A stretch of DNA of 11,977 bases, from assembly GCA_937900065.1 (NCBI GenBank), contig CALCDS010000377.1, positions 1 through 11,977 on the forward strand. Reading direction: 5' to 3'. This DNA comes from an uncultured Clostridiaceae bacterium. GTDB taxonomy: Bacteria > Bacillota > Clostridia > Clostridiales > Oxobacteraceae. The first letter of the stretch is position 1. Each line of letters begins with the position of its first letter. The translations under genes were made by a program, and so were the position numbers. The notes beneath the pieces were generated by a model. The model worked only from the letters and a program-made list of their open reading frames with translations. It was not told where the DNA came from and made no database searches. Below are positions 1-7,164 of this stretch, in pieces.

Positions 1-1
1 T

Positions 2-232
2 AGAATTGTAAAGCTTTATCGATACTTATGTGACAGTAAGAAAGAGTATGTACTGTCTAAACAGATTTTACGTTCTGGAACAAGTATTGGTGCTAATATA
101 AAAGAAGCTTTACAAGCTCAAAGCAAAAGAGATTATCTTGATAACCAAATGTATGAGCCAATACATACAGACTGTGTAGAGCTAATCAAAATTTTAGTAT
201 CAATAATAAAAACCGCAAGATCTAATCTCTAA
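2..232 (+). pseudogene. Four-helix-bundle (S23 / 23S rRNA intervening-sequence) protein, 5'-partial, internally deleted
   Basis: The frame is open from the window edge to a TAA at 230-232 and is too short and start-less to be listed as a full ORF. The translation begins RIVKLYRYLCDSKKEYVLSK and continues with the family hallmark LRSGTSIGANIKEA, then QAQSKRDY, and ends with DCVELIKILVSIIKTA. These match the first helical pair and the last helix of the S23-type family found in rRNA intervening sequences and as dispersed genes. The stretch that normally lies between SKxDF and the DC(V/E)EL helix (the KM.IALKEA..TEYWL part, about 27 residues) is missing; SKRDY runs straight into LDNQMYEPIHTDC. 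The deletion is in frame and leaves no stop, but it removes most of one helix, so the product is probably non-functional. The N-terminus lies outside the window. The molecular role of the family is not known. Family assignment is from memory of its consensus. Confidence 0.72.
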
Positions 233-236
233 ATTC

Positions 237-267
237 TATCATCTATCATCTACCCACTATCATCTGA
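237..267. repeat. TATCATCTA-type short repeats after the S23 remnant
   Basis: TATCATCTATCATCT occupies 237-251 and a further TATCATCTG follows at 259-267. A 14/15 match to the 15-mer occurs at 5707-5721, beyond the terminator of the large gene. Low-complexity tracts of this kind are in my recollection common next to dispersed S23-type genes, but that is not shown by the window. Confidence 0.45.
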
Positions 268-460
268 TAAAAGGGATAAGTAAAGGGGAACGTTTGATGC
301 TGTATAAGAGGAAGGATAGCAGGCCTAATGATACTTATACAGGTTCAGCGGGTTCATAGTAGCGTTGATCACTTGCCGTTTGCATCTTATTGGCAACAGT
401 AGGAGAGGATAAAACAAGTGTGAGTGAAGGAACCTAGTCGGGGTAATAGACCTCGATGGA

Positions 461-494
461 ACGCCGTATGCGGTGAAAGCCGCACGTACGGTGT
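461..494 (+). ncRNA. Group II intron domain V (catalytic hairpin)
   Basis: This 34-nt hairpin has the family's invariant form. Bases 461-469 pair with 486-494, a two-base AC bulge sits at 484-485, the distal stem GCGG 470-473 pairs with CCGC 480-483, and a GAAA tetraloop at 475-478 is closed by a U-G pair. The catalytic triad is CGC at 462-464, paired with GTG at 491-493 including the usual G-U wobble. CGC rather than AGC triads occur in several bacterial group II classes. Every conserved element needed for metal binding and catalysis is present, so this domain looks active rather than decayed. Confidence 0.93.
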
Positions 495-497
495 AGA

Positions 498-528
498 CCT
501 GCCGAAATCCCAATAAGGATAGGCAAGG
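498..528 (+). ncRNA. Group II intron domain VI-like hairpin with bulged adenosine
   Basis: Three bases after domain V a hairpin forms: CC 498-499 with GG 527-528, TGCC 500-503 with GGCA 522-525, and ATCC 507-510 with GGAT 517-520, with CAATAA as the loop. A526 is left unpaired on the 3' strand, as expected for the branch-point nucleotide. The 3' splice site is usually 7-8 nt after this base, which points to about 533-534, while the A-pyrimidine ending favours 539 or 541. The exact splice junction is unresolved. Confidence 0.65.
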
Positions 529-561
529 AATGGTGAGACACAAATACCGCCTCAAATTATA

Positions 562-3500
562 TTGAATGGAGATAAAACTGTATACGTAGCTCTTAAAGCT
601 ACGTATACAGATGCAGGTGTAACCATAACTGATGATAAAGATACAGATTTAGTCCCGACCATAACCTATACAAAGGATGGAGTGGAAGTAGACAAAATCG
701 ATACAACAGTATCAGGAACTTACGTGATACATTACAACGTAAGCGATGCAGAGGGCAATAAAGCAACTGAGGTAACAAGAACCGTAGTGGTGGAAGAACC
801 TTCAGACACAACAGCCCCTGCAATCACGTTAAATGGTGATCCTATTGTATATATAAATGGAGAATCAGCCTATAGCGATGCAGGTGTAACCATAACTGAT
901 GATAAAGATACAGATTTAGTCCCGACCATAACCTATACAAAGGATGGAACGGAAGTCGATAGCATCGATACGGCAGTGGAGGGAACTTATATTATACATT
1001 ACAACGTAAGCGATTCAGCAGGGAATAAAGCTGCTGAAGTGACAAGAACCGTTGTAGTGGACAAGACACCTCCGGTAATAACTTTAAATGGTGATGCCAA
1101 AATAACAATTATAGCTTTTAGTACTTACATTGACCAAGGAGCAACTGCAACAGATAATATAGATGCAGAAGTCACTATAACCGATGACAGTGCAGCAGCG
1201 GTAGATATAACGAAAGCAGGAACTTATACTGTTACCTATACTGCGACAGATGATGCAAGCAACACTGCAACAGTTTCTAGAACTGTAATTGTAATGGATA
1301 AAATGTCTGATGAGTGGAAAATTATTTCTATTACCACAAACCGTATGACAACTGGTGCCACAGAGTATACAATTGTTAGTAAAAATAAATCTGATTGGAC
1401 AAGTACATCTTACTTTTGTGAGGCAGATATTACTGGTGATTCAAATATAAAAGTTCTTTCGAATTACGGTAAGTATGATGCCAGCAATTGGAGGATGACG
1501 ACTCTCAGTGAACAAGCTAGAGCAGCACAGGCTTATTTTGACAAGACACCAGGATATGAAAACTATAAAGTAATAGGCATTTTAGTAGGCGATACATTTA
1601 ACATGTCGACAGGTGAGCCTACCGGCGCATTAGTAATGAGTGGAATAAAATATCACAATGCAGGAAGCAGGCCGTATTTTGCAATTCTAAAGGATGGCAC
1701 TGCTGTAATACGTGATGGAAATGTTTCTTTAGATGATTGCGAGTCTGCAGTTGGTGGCATTGATATTATATTAAGAGATGGTAAAATTATATCAAATCCT
1801 GGCGATTATTATAGTAACATTATGTATAGTCGCGCTGCCATTGGAGTCAAGAAAGATGGTACTGTTGTTACAATGGCGACCAAAGGTTTTGATATACCAG
1901 ATAATTATGGCCTAACTTTTGACGAGGTGGCTTCACACTTAAAGGCAATGGGTTGTGTGGATGTACTGATGCTCGACGGTGGCGGCTCTGCACAATGGAG
2001 CTCCATGTATGAGGGTACAGATGATCTAATAGTGCGCAACAATCCTTCAGATGGGCATGAGAGGTCCGTATCCAGTTCAATCTTAATTGTTTCTGTTGCT
2101 ACATCAGATGGAGAATTTAACCATGCCAACATTACTCCCAAAGAGGAGGTTTATACACCTGATTCAACAGTGGCTTTCTCTGCAGTAGGCGTGGACGGTG
2201 CTGGTAATCCAGCAGATATTCCGGAAGGAGCTACATGGGCATTAGCTGATAACATCTATGGAACAATCGATGAAGAAGGAACATTTACATCAAATAAAAA
2301 AACTGGTGATGTGACTGTACAAATGTTGTATAAGGGAAAAATAGTTGGTGAAGCTACAGTTACAATTGCAGTACCTGATACGATTACATTTACAACATCA
2401 GAGCTCAACATTGGTCGTGGCAAAGAGAGTGACCTTGGTTTAACAGCACTTTATAATGGTAAAAGTGTGAATTATAAAGCAGGTGACTTTATTTGGACAT
2501 TATCTGATGAAACTATGGGTACAGTTAATAATGAAACTAACACTTTTAAAGCAAGTAGTGACGTTACAACTACAGGTACTGTTACAGTTACTTCTATATA
2601 CGATCAATCTGTCAGCGGTTCTATTAAGGTAAATGTCGGTCAGGAACCTACTTTAGTAATGGACTTTGAAGATTATGTAGATGAGGATGGAACAGAGACT
2701 CCATCATATGATTATTGGGGTGCCGATGAAAATGGTAGAATCGTAGGACGAAAAACTGGTAACACTTATCTTGCTGACCCAACAGGCAAACTTACCACAC
2801 TATTTTATAATAGAGGTGGCAAAGAGTCCGCTGAAATTGTAAGTCGTGCAGATGGTTATCCAGTGCACTCAGGTACTTATGCCTTAAAACTAAATTATGA
2901 CATGTCCAAAGCAACAGGAACAGAAGGCGCCAATATAGGGATGACAGAAAACTTCTATATTCCTGGATACCCAACAGGTCTTGGACTTTGGGTATATGTT
3001 CCGGAGAGCACACCAAATCTTTGGCTTCGTACAAGGTTGTCTATAGTAGATGAGGAAGGCAATGTTGAATCTACTACGCAATATGATTATACTGAAGAAA
3101 TTAAAAATGCTTTTCCAAATAGAGGCAGCTACGGTGGATTAGATGATGTTGAACGAGGCACTTGGAAATTACTAATAATGGATTTATCAAAGTATGCTGG
3201 TTCAAAGTTCATGATACCGGCTGGAGAAACTATACGACTAATGTGGACACGCAGCAATGCACTTCTTACCAGTAAATATAACCCACGTACAGATGTAACT
3301 GCTTCCCATGGTATATATCTGCCAGACGGAACCACAATAGCTCAAAAAGATTGCGTGGGTAGTATCTATGTAGACGATTTCATGTTCATTTACGGCTCAA
3401 TTAATGAAGATACAAAGGCGCCAACGATTAATTACCTTAATGCTAATGATGAAAATATGTCAGAGGGTATGGCATTTAACACTAATACCATAAGCTTTAG

Positions 3501-5550
3501 AGCAATGTTTAAAGATGAGTATGATGAGGATAATTTGGTTGATGCAAGTGGTATAGACTTTGATAACGTATATATGTATATAGATGGCCAGTTGATGAAA
3601 GATGCAGTAAAGGACCTAGGCGGAATGATTGGATTAGATGGCGTAAAACTAGCAAATGGAGAGCACTCAGTAAAACTATTGATAACTGATAAAAATGGCA
3701 ATGAAAGAATAGCTACTTATAGTTTTGTTATCAATGCTGCTGACAATACAGCAACAAAAGTACAATTGGTTGCAAGACAGGATATCGCTGCATTAGGTGG
3801 CAAATTGGATTTGGATGTTGTATCCGATGAAGTTTCTAATATAGACTTCATAACAACAACATTAAAGATTGATAGCAAATATAAAGATAGCTATACAGTT
3901 ACAGCAGGCGATGGATATACAGTTGACGGAGACAGTATTTCATATAATGATATTCACAATACCGTTGCATTTACAGTTAATCGCAATTCCGATGCTGTAA
4001 ATAGTGGCGAAGGTACAATAGCTACTATTAGTTTTGAAATTTCAAAAGATATTGCTAATGGTTCCTATTTCACATATAGTGTGGATGCAGGAAATATAAG
4101 ATATGCAAATAATTATGCTGAGGATAATCTACCATCATTCTCTAGTTTGAAGTATCAACTTCCAGTAGGTTCAGCTTATTTGATTTCATCGGATGTAATT
4201 GTAGCTGGGATGCACAGTGGATATTTCTATGTAAAGAATGCTGATGGAAATCCTGTTCCAGATGCTACATTGTATTTCTCAAATGGTACAGAGGTAGGAC
4301 AAACCGACAGCGAAGGTAAGGTAAAAGTACCGGATTCAATATTAGAAAACGTTACTGAATTTGAAGTTTATGCAAAAGACAGCAATGGGAATATTTCTTT
4401 TACCTATACGGGACAGAGCTATGCTGCAGGCGGTGCAGCTGATGGAAGTCCTATTCATATACTGAACAATGCGGCTTCCAATGGTTCTACGATGAGGAAT
4501 CTGTCATGGATATCCAATCCTTTGCACAGCAAGGCTGTGGCGAAAGTCCAGATTTCCGATTCTGAAGCGGGTATTGAAAATGGGACAATATACACTGGCA
4601 CAAGTAAATTGATGGCCTTTATGGGTTCAGCTAATGCCAGCGCAAATTATGCGGCAAGAATAAATGGCGTGACTATTACAGAATTGACCCCTGGTGCTAT
4701 CTACTACTATCGTGTTGGAGATGGAGAAACGTGGTCTGCAGTTGACAGCTTTACGATGCCAACTGATGATAATGATACCAATATGTTTATATTAGGTGAC
4801 ATTCAGGCTAATGATGAGACAAATATTAAAACCATTCTCAATGAGCTTCAAAAGGATGGAGCGAGTTACGATCTTGGTATCCAAACAGGTGATGCTGTTG
4901 ATTTCGCAAGTTCATATTCTTATTGGACAGATGCATTAGGATTGATGGATATGTTTAAGAACAATCAGACTATGCTCCATGTTATAGGAAACCATGAGGA
5001 AACCGGTGAGTCAGGCGAGGAGATTACGTCTGCAGTTTATAATCTGCAAAATCCATCTTACTATTCAGTTGATTATGGTTTAGTATATGTGGCAACAATT
5101 AAATTTATGGACAGCATGAATGCATATGAGGAAGCATTAGATTGGTTAGTTGATGATGCAGCTAAAAGCGATGCACCTTATAAGATATTAGTGATGCATC
5201 AGCCTGCCTATTATACAAATGCATCAGATCCAAGCAATGCAAGATTACATGAATTATTGCCTAAATATGCAAAGGATGCCGGAATTGACATTGTATTTGC
5301 CGGACATGACCATTCCTATGCACGTACTCAAGAGATAAATGGTGTTGTATATTATATCTGCGGTACTTCTGGGGAGAAATCATATCCTGTAACAGTTAAT
5401 GATGATTTCAATTTTGTAAAAGCTACTGATGAATTCACAGCTATATATATCACATTGAATGCAACTGATGAGAAATTAACAGTGACAACCTATGATTTAG
5501 TAGACGGTGTGCCAACAGTTTATGATACATACACTAAGCCTAACAACTAA
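562..5550 (+). CDS. Giant secreted phosphodiester glycosidase / purple-acid-phosphatase-like metallophosphatase, start missing (3' exon or 5'-truncated)
   Basis: About 1662 residues numbered from the TTG at 562. Residues 1-244 are three Ig-like (DUF5011/HYR type) repeats starting at 1, 90 and 175 with LNGD. Residues ~245-513 are a NAGPA-type phosphodiester glycosidase domain with the LDGGGS motif at 472-476; in known members this cleaves GlcNAc-1-phosphodiesters and leaves a phosphomonoester. Next come two bacterial Ig-like domains (~514-693), a jelly-roll-like module (~697-945, possible carbohydrate binding), an Ig-like domain (~950-1058), a cohesin-like domain (~1062-1195) and a small beta domain (~1205-1290). 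A purple-acid-phosphatase pair ends the protein: Fn3-like ~1294-1403, then metallophosphatase with likely metal ligands D1413, D1444, N1477-H1478, H1546 and H1582/H1584 (GHDH). The TTG is not a real start: there is no RBS, the frame is open back to 523 and encodes PPQII, the normal lead-in to the repeat. The first in-frame ATG is at residue 245. A signal peptide must lie on an upstream exon or is lost. No C-terminal anchor is seen. Confidence 0.85.
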   Translation: MNGDKTVYVALKATYTDAGVTITDDKDTDLVPTITYTKDGVEVDKIDTTVSGTYVIHYNVSDAEGNKATEVTRTVVVEEPSDTTAPAITLNGDPIVYINGESAYSDAGVTITDDKDTDLVPTITYTKDGTEVDSIDTAVEGTYIIHYNVSDSAGNKAAEVTRTVVVDKTPPVITLNGDAKITIIAFSTYIDQGATATDNIDAEVTITDDSAAAVDITKAGTYTVTYTATDDASNTATVSRTVIVMDKMSDEWKIISITTNRMTTGATEYTIVSKNKSDWTSTSYFCEADITGDSNIKVLSNYGKYDASNWRMTTLSEQARAAQAYFDKTPGYENYKVIGILVGDTFNMSTGEPTGALVMSGIKYHNAGSRPYFAILKDGTAVIRDGNVSLDDCESAVGGIDIILRDGKIISNPGDYYSNIMYSRAAIGVKKDGTVVTMATKGFDIPDNYGLTFDEVASHLKAMGCVDVLMLDGGGSAQWSSMYEGTDDLIVRNNPSDGHERSVSSSILIVSVATSDGEFNHANITPKEEVYTPDSTVAFSAVGVDGAGNPADIPEGATWALADNIYGTIDEEGTFTSNKKTGDVTVQMLYKGKIVGEATVTIAVPDTITFTTSELNIGRGKESDLGLTALYNGKSVNYKAGDFIWTLSDETMGTVNNETNTFKASSDVTTTGTVTVTSIYDQSVSGSIKVNVGQEPTLVMDFEDYVDEDGTETPSYDYWGADENGRIVGRKTGNTYLADPTGKLTTLFYNRGGKESAEIVSRADGYPVHSGTYALKLNYDMSKATGTEGANIGMTENFYIPGYPTGLGLWVYVPESTPNLWLRTRLSIVDEEGNVESTTQYDYTEEIKNAFPNRGSYGGLDDVERGTWKLLIMDLSKYAGSKFMIPAGETIRLMWTRSNALLTSKYNPRTDVTASHGIYLPDGTTIAQKDCVGSIYVDDFMFIYGSINEDTKAPTINYLNANDENMSEGMAFNTNTISFRAMFKDEYDEDNLVDASGIDFDNVYMYIDGQLMKDAVKDLGGMIGLDGVKLANGEHSVKLLITDKNGNERIATYSFVINAADNTATKVQLVARQDIAALGGKLDLDVVSDEVSNIDFITTTLKIDSKYKDSYTVTAGDGYTVDGDSISYNDIHNTVAFTVNRNSDAVNSGEGTIATISFEISKDIANGSYFTYSVDAGNIRYANNYAEDNLPSFSSLKYQLPVGSAYLISSDVIVAGMHSGYFYVKNADGNPVPDATLYFSNGTEVGQTDSEGKVKVPDSILENVTEFEVYAKDSNGNISFTYTGQSYAAGGAADGSPIHILNNAASNGSTMRNLSWISNPLHSKAVAKVQISDSEAGIENGTIYTGTSKLMAFMGSANASANYAARINGVTITELTPGAIYYYRVGDGETWSAVDSFTMPTDDNDTNMFILGDIQANDETNIKTILNELQKDGASYDLGIQTGDAVDFASSYSYWTDALGLMDMFKNNQTMLHVIGNHEETGESGEEITSAVYNLQNPSYYSVDYGLVYVATIKFMDSMNAYEEALDWLVDDAAKSDAPYKILVMHQPAYYTNASDPSNARLHELLPKYAKDAGIDIVFAGHDHSYARTQEINGVVYYICGTSGEKSYPVTVNDDFNFVKATDEFTAIYITLNATDEKLTVTTYDLVDGVPTVYDTYTKPNN
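610..681 (+). repeat. 72-bp perfect direct repeat, copy 1 (first Ig-like domain)
   Basis: Bases 610-681 are identical, base for base, to 877-948, 267 nt downstream (one 89-codon repeat unit). They encode the DAGVTITDDKDTDLVPTI region of the Ig-like domain. Identity at synonymous sites points to recent duplication or gene conversion, not just protein-level selection. Confidence 0.95.
877..948 (+). repeat. 72-bp perfect direct repeat, copy 2 (second Ig-like domain)
   Basis: Second copy of the 610-681 repeat. A shorter shared block, ATACATTACAACGTAAGCGAT, also occurs in both units near 727-747 and 994-1014. The third Ig-like unit, from 1084, is clearly diverged and does not share these DNA blocks. 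Confidence 0.95.
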
Positions 5551-5644
5551 TAGCATCAGTTAAAAGAGATTTAGTGCCTGTGAGACCACGGAAAAATCAT
5601 GGATAAAAAATAACGCTGTTTGTCACCCGAGTTATTGTATTGTT

Positions 5645-5697
5645 AAAAGAGACCCAAATGGATACGAGGTAATCTTACTCCATTGGGCCTCTTTTTT
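5645..5697 (+). terminator. Intrinsic terminator of the large secreted-enzyme gene
   Basis: A long stem forms from AAAAGAG 5645-5651, CCCAA 5653-5657 and TGGA 5659-5662 against TCCA 5679-5682, TTGGG 5683-5687 and CTCTTTT from 5689, with one A-C mismatch and one bulged A. The 3' arm runs into six Ts. This ends the transcript about 95 nt after the stop codon. The 5551-5644 spacer holds no gene that I can see. Confidence 0.85.
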
Positions 5698-5706
5698 ATT
5701 TGCATT

Positions 5707-5721
5707 TATCATCTAACATCT
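5707..5721. repeat. TATCATCTAACATCT, isolated copy of the repeat next to the S23 remnant
   Basis: Matches 14 of 15 bases of 237-251. It lies between the terminator and the promoter of the flavoprotein gene. It may be chance in AT-rich DNA or the trace of a lost S23-type element. Confidence 0.35.
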
Positions 5722-5757
5722 CTTATCCTTCCTCTATTTAAATTTCCCTCCATTGTG

Positions 5758-5763
5758 TATAAT
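5758..5763 (+). promoter_or_regulatory. -10 box (TATAAT) upstream of the flavoprotein gene
   Basis: A consensus TATAAT lies 34 nt before the ATG at 5797. The -35 region is poor: TATTTA at 5735-5740 has 17-nt spacing but weak agreement. The promoter follows directly after the terminator, so the gene probably starts its own transcript. The position also argues that translation begins at 5797 and not at upstream in-frame codons. Confidence 0.55.
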
Positions 5764-5796
5764 ATAGGGTATACAAAGCTTGGGAGATTGATTGAT

Positions 5797-7050
5797 ATGA
5801 AAGAGAAAAATACGGTGCTGATAATCGGCGGCGGTGCTGCCGGAATGATTGCGGCCATAGCTGCAAGGCGAAACGGTGCGGACGTCACCATACTTGAAAG
5901 AAATTCGAGGATAGGCAGAAAGATACTTGCAACCGGAAACGGAAGGTGCAACCTTACGAATGTGAACATAGACGTGTCAAAGTATCACGGCAGGAATCCC
6001 AAATTCATATATGGCGCGATTTCAAGATTCAACTATGATATGACGATCGATTTCTTTGAAAGTTTGGGGATAGCGCCAAAGGTGGAAGATGAGGGAAAGG
6101 TTTTCCCGATGTCAGGACAGGCGTCGAGCGTGCTGGATGTTTTAAGGTATGAGATCGAAAGCAATGAAGTAAATGTGGTATGCGATGCGAACGTATACGA
6201 TGTGCAAAAGAAAAAACAATTTGAAGCGACTATAAGCGGCGGGAAAACATACAGAGGCGAGAGGGTGATACTTTGCACGGGAGGCAAGGCAAGCCCGAAC
6301 CTTGGCTCCAATGGAAGCGGCTATGCCCTTGCCGAAAGGCTCGGCCATAGCGCAATCGAACCATTTCCAGCGCTCGTACAGCTAAAACTTAATGCTTTGT
6401 TTTTAAAATCAGTGATGGGCGTAAAATTTGAAGGCCGTGCAGATGTTGTTGCAAACGGCAAGGTACTAAGGAGCGAATCAGGAGAGATATTATTTACCGA
6501 ATACGGTATATCCGGTCCTCCGATACTTCAGCTGAGCCGAACGGCCGGGGAACATGTCCTAAATGGGGATAAGGTTTTTATAAGGCTCGATTTGGTGGAA
6601 TCGACTGATGAAGAAGAACTAAAATACTATTTGATAGAAAGGTTTTCAAGATGCCCTAAAAAGACATTCTCATTCGCTCTTGTGGGCTTTATAAATAAGA
6701 GGCTCATACCTGTGGTCTTAAAGCAAGCAGGAATAGGCGATATAAACAAGCCTTGCAAAAGCATATCTGAAAATGAATGTTCAAAGATTGCGCATATTTT
6801 AAAGGATTGGGAGCTTGAAGTAACGGGCACCAATTTATGGTCTTCAGCACAGGTGACTGCGGGCGGAATCAATGTAAATGAAATAGAAAGCAGGACCATG
6901 GAGTCTAAGTTGGTGCCTGGGCTGTATTTTGCAGGTGAAATAGTGGACATAGACGGAGACTGCGGCGGATACAACCTCCAGTGGGCATGGTCGTCGGGAT
7001 ATTTGGCAGGAGAAAGCGCAGCCAAGAGCTTGAAGCATGATTCCGATTAA
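5797..7050 (+). CDS. FAD-dependent oxidoreductase, BaiN/HI0933 flavoprotein family
   Basis: A 417-residue cytoplasmic flavoprotein, the usual length for this family. The N-terminal Rossmann motif is GGGAAG (G11, G13, G16) and E34 ends the second strand, as expected for binding the ADP-ribose of FAD. The family signature ATGNGRCNLTN is at 45-55. CTGGKASP and GSNGSGYALA follow in the middle, and the C-terminus has TAGGI and GLYFAGEIVDIDGDCGGYNLQ (from 375), which closes over the flavin. Members include BaiN, linked to bile-acid dehydroxylation, but most have no proven substrate, so no specific reaction is claimed. The start at 5797 has GGGAG at 5782-5786, about 10 nt upstream; the in-frame codons back to 5683 overlap the terminator and promoter and encode hydrophobic filler. 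No functional link to its neighbours is evident. Confidence 0.92.
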   Translation: MKEKNTVLIIGGGAAGMIAAIAARRNGADVTILERNSRIGRKILATGNGRCNLTNVNIDVSKYHGRNPKFIYGAISRFNYDMTIDFFESLGIAPKVEDEGKVFPMSGQASSVLDVLRYEIESNEVNVVCDANVYDVQKKKQFEATISGGKTYRGERVILCTGGKASPNLGSNGSGYALAERLGHSAIEPFPALVQLKLNALFLKSVMGVKFEGRADVVANGKVLRSESGEILFTEYGISGPPILQLSRTAGEHVLNGDKVFIRLDLVESTDEEELKYYLIERFSRCPKKTFSFALVGFINKRLIPVVLKQAGIGDINKPCKSISENECSKIAHILKDWELEVTGTNLWSSAQVTAGGINVNEIESRTMESKLVPGLYFAGEIVDIDGDCGGYNLQWAWSSGYLAGESAAKSLKHDSD

Positions 7051-7119
7051 AAAATTTATATGAGAAGAGAATTGCAGACAGCACATGCTTTACAATTTGT
7101 GGAAAAAACTCCGGCTTTA

Positions 7120-7128
7120 TGATATAAT
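7120..7128 (+). promoter_or_regulatory. Extended -10 promoter (TGATATAAT) for the M28 peptidase gene
   Basis: TG at 7120-7121, one base, then a perfect TATAAT at 7123-7128. An extended -10 can work without a good -35; the nearest candidate, TTGTGG at 7097-7102, is 20 nt away. Transcription would start near 7135, giving a leader of about 30 nt before the TTG start. Confidence 0.65.
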
Positions 7129-7150
7129 ATATCCGGTTTTAGCAATATCA

Positions 7151-7157
7151 AGGGAGG
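7151..7157 (+). promoter_or_regulatory. Strong RBS that fixes a TTG start
   Basis: AGGGAGG lies 7 nt before TTG 7165-7167. It is a near-ideal Shine-Dalgarno match at ideal spacing, and the TTG opens directly onto a signal sequence. This supports TTG over later in-frame codons. Confidence 0.85.
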
Positions 7158-7164
7158 ATAATAA

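Larger units (their letters stand above)
265..541 (+). mobile_element. 3' portion of a group II intron lacking a reverse transcriptase (domains III-VI)
   Basis: The region reads as the end of a group II ribozyme. A GGGGAACG-type joiner near 283-293 precedes a perfect 9-bp stem (CTGTATAAG 300-308 with CTTATACAG 334-342), which I take as domain III. Bases ~346-455 would be a short domain IV; it has pairings such as CACTTG 370-375 with CAAGTG 415-420 but no intron-encoded protein. Domains V and VI follow. The 3' end is placed between 534 and 541; introns of this class usually end in A-pyrimidine, so AC at 538-539 or 540-541 fits. No GTGCG-type 5' end is visible in the window, and the space where domains I-II should lie is taken up by the S23 remnant. 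The intron is therefore either 5'-truncated, interrupted by the S23 element, or starts upstream of the window. Boundaries before 461 are inferred. Confidence 0.7.

Noticed and set aside
325..555. 76-codon open frame on the minus strand over the intron
   Set aside because: It runs antisense through domains IV-VI of the group II intron; its length is explained by chance and its composition is not protein-like.
5551..5644. Possible small gene or riboswitch between the large enzyme and its terminator
   Set aside because: Only short weak pairings (for example ATAAC with GTTAT at about 5610-5636); no known motif and no ORF with an RBS.
5683..5796. Upstream in-frame extension of the flavoprotein (38 extra residues)
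   Set aside because: It overlaps the terminator and the TATAAT box and lacks an RBS; the conserved family start is at 5797.
6627..7025. 132-codon and similar minus-strand frames inside the flavoprotein and M28 genes
   Set aside because: They are antisense shadows of well-conserved plus-strand genes and match no family I recognise.
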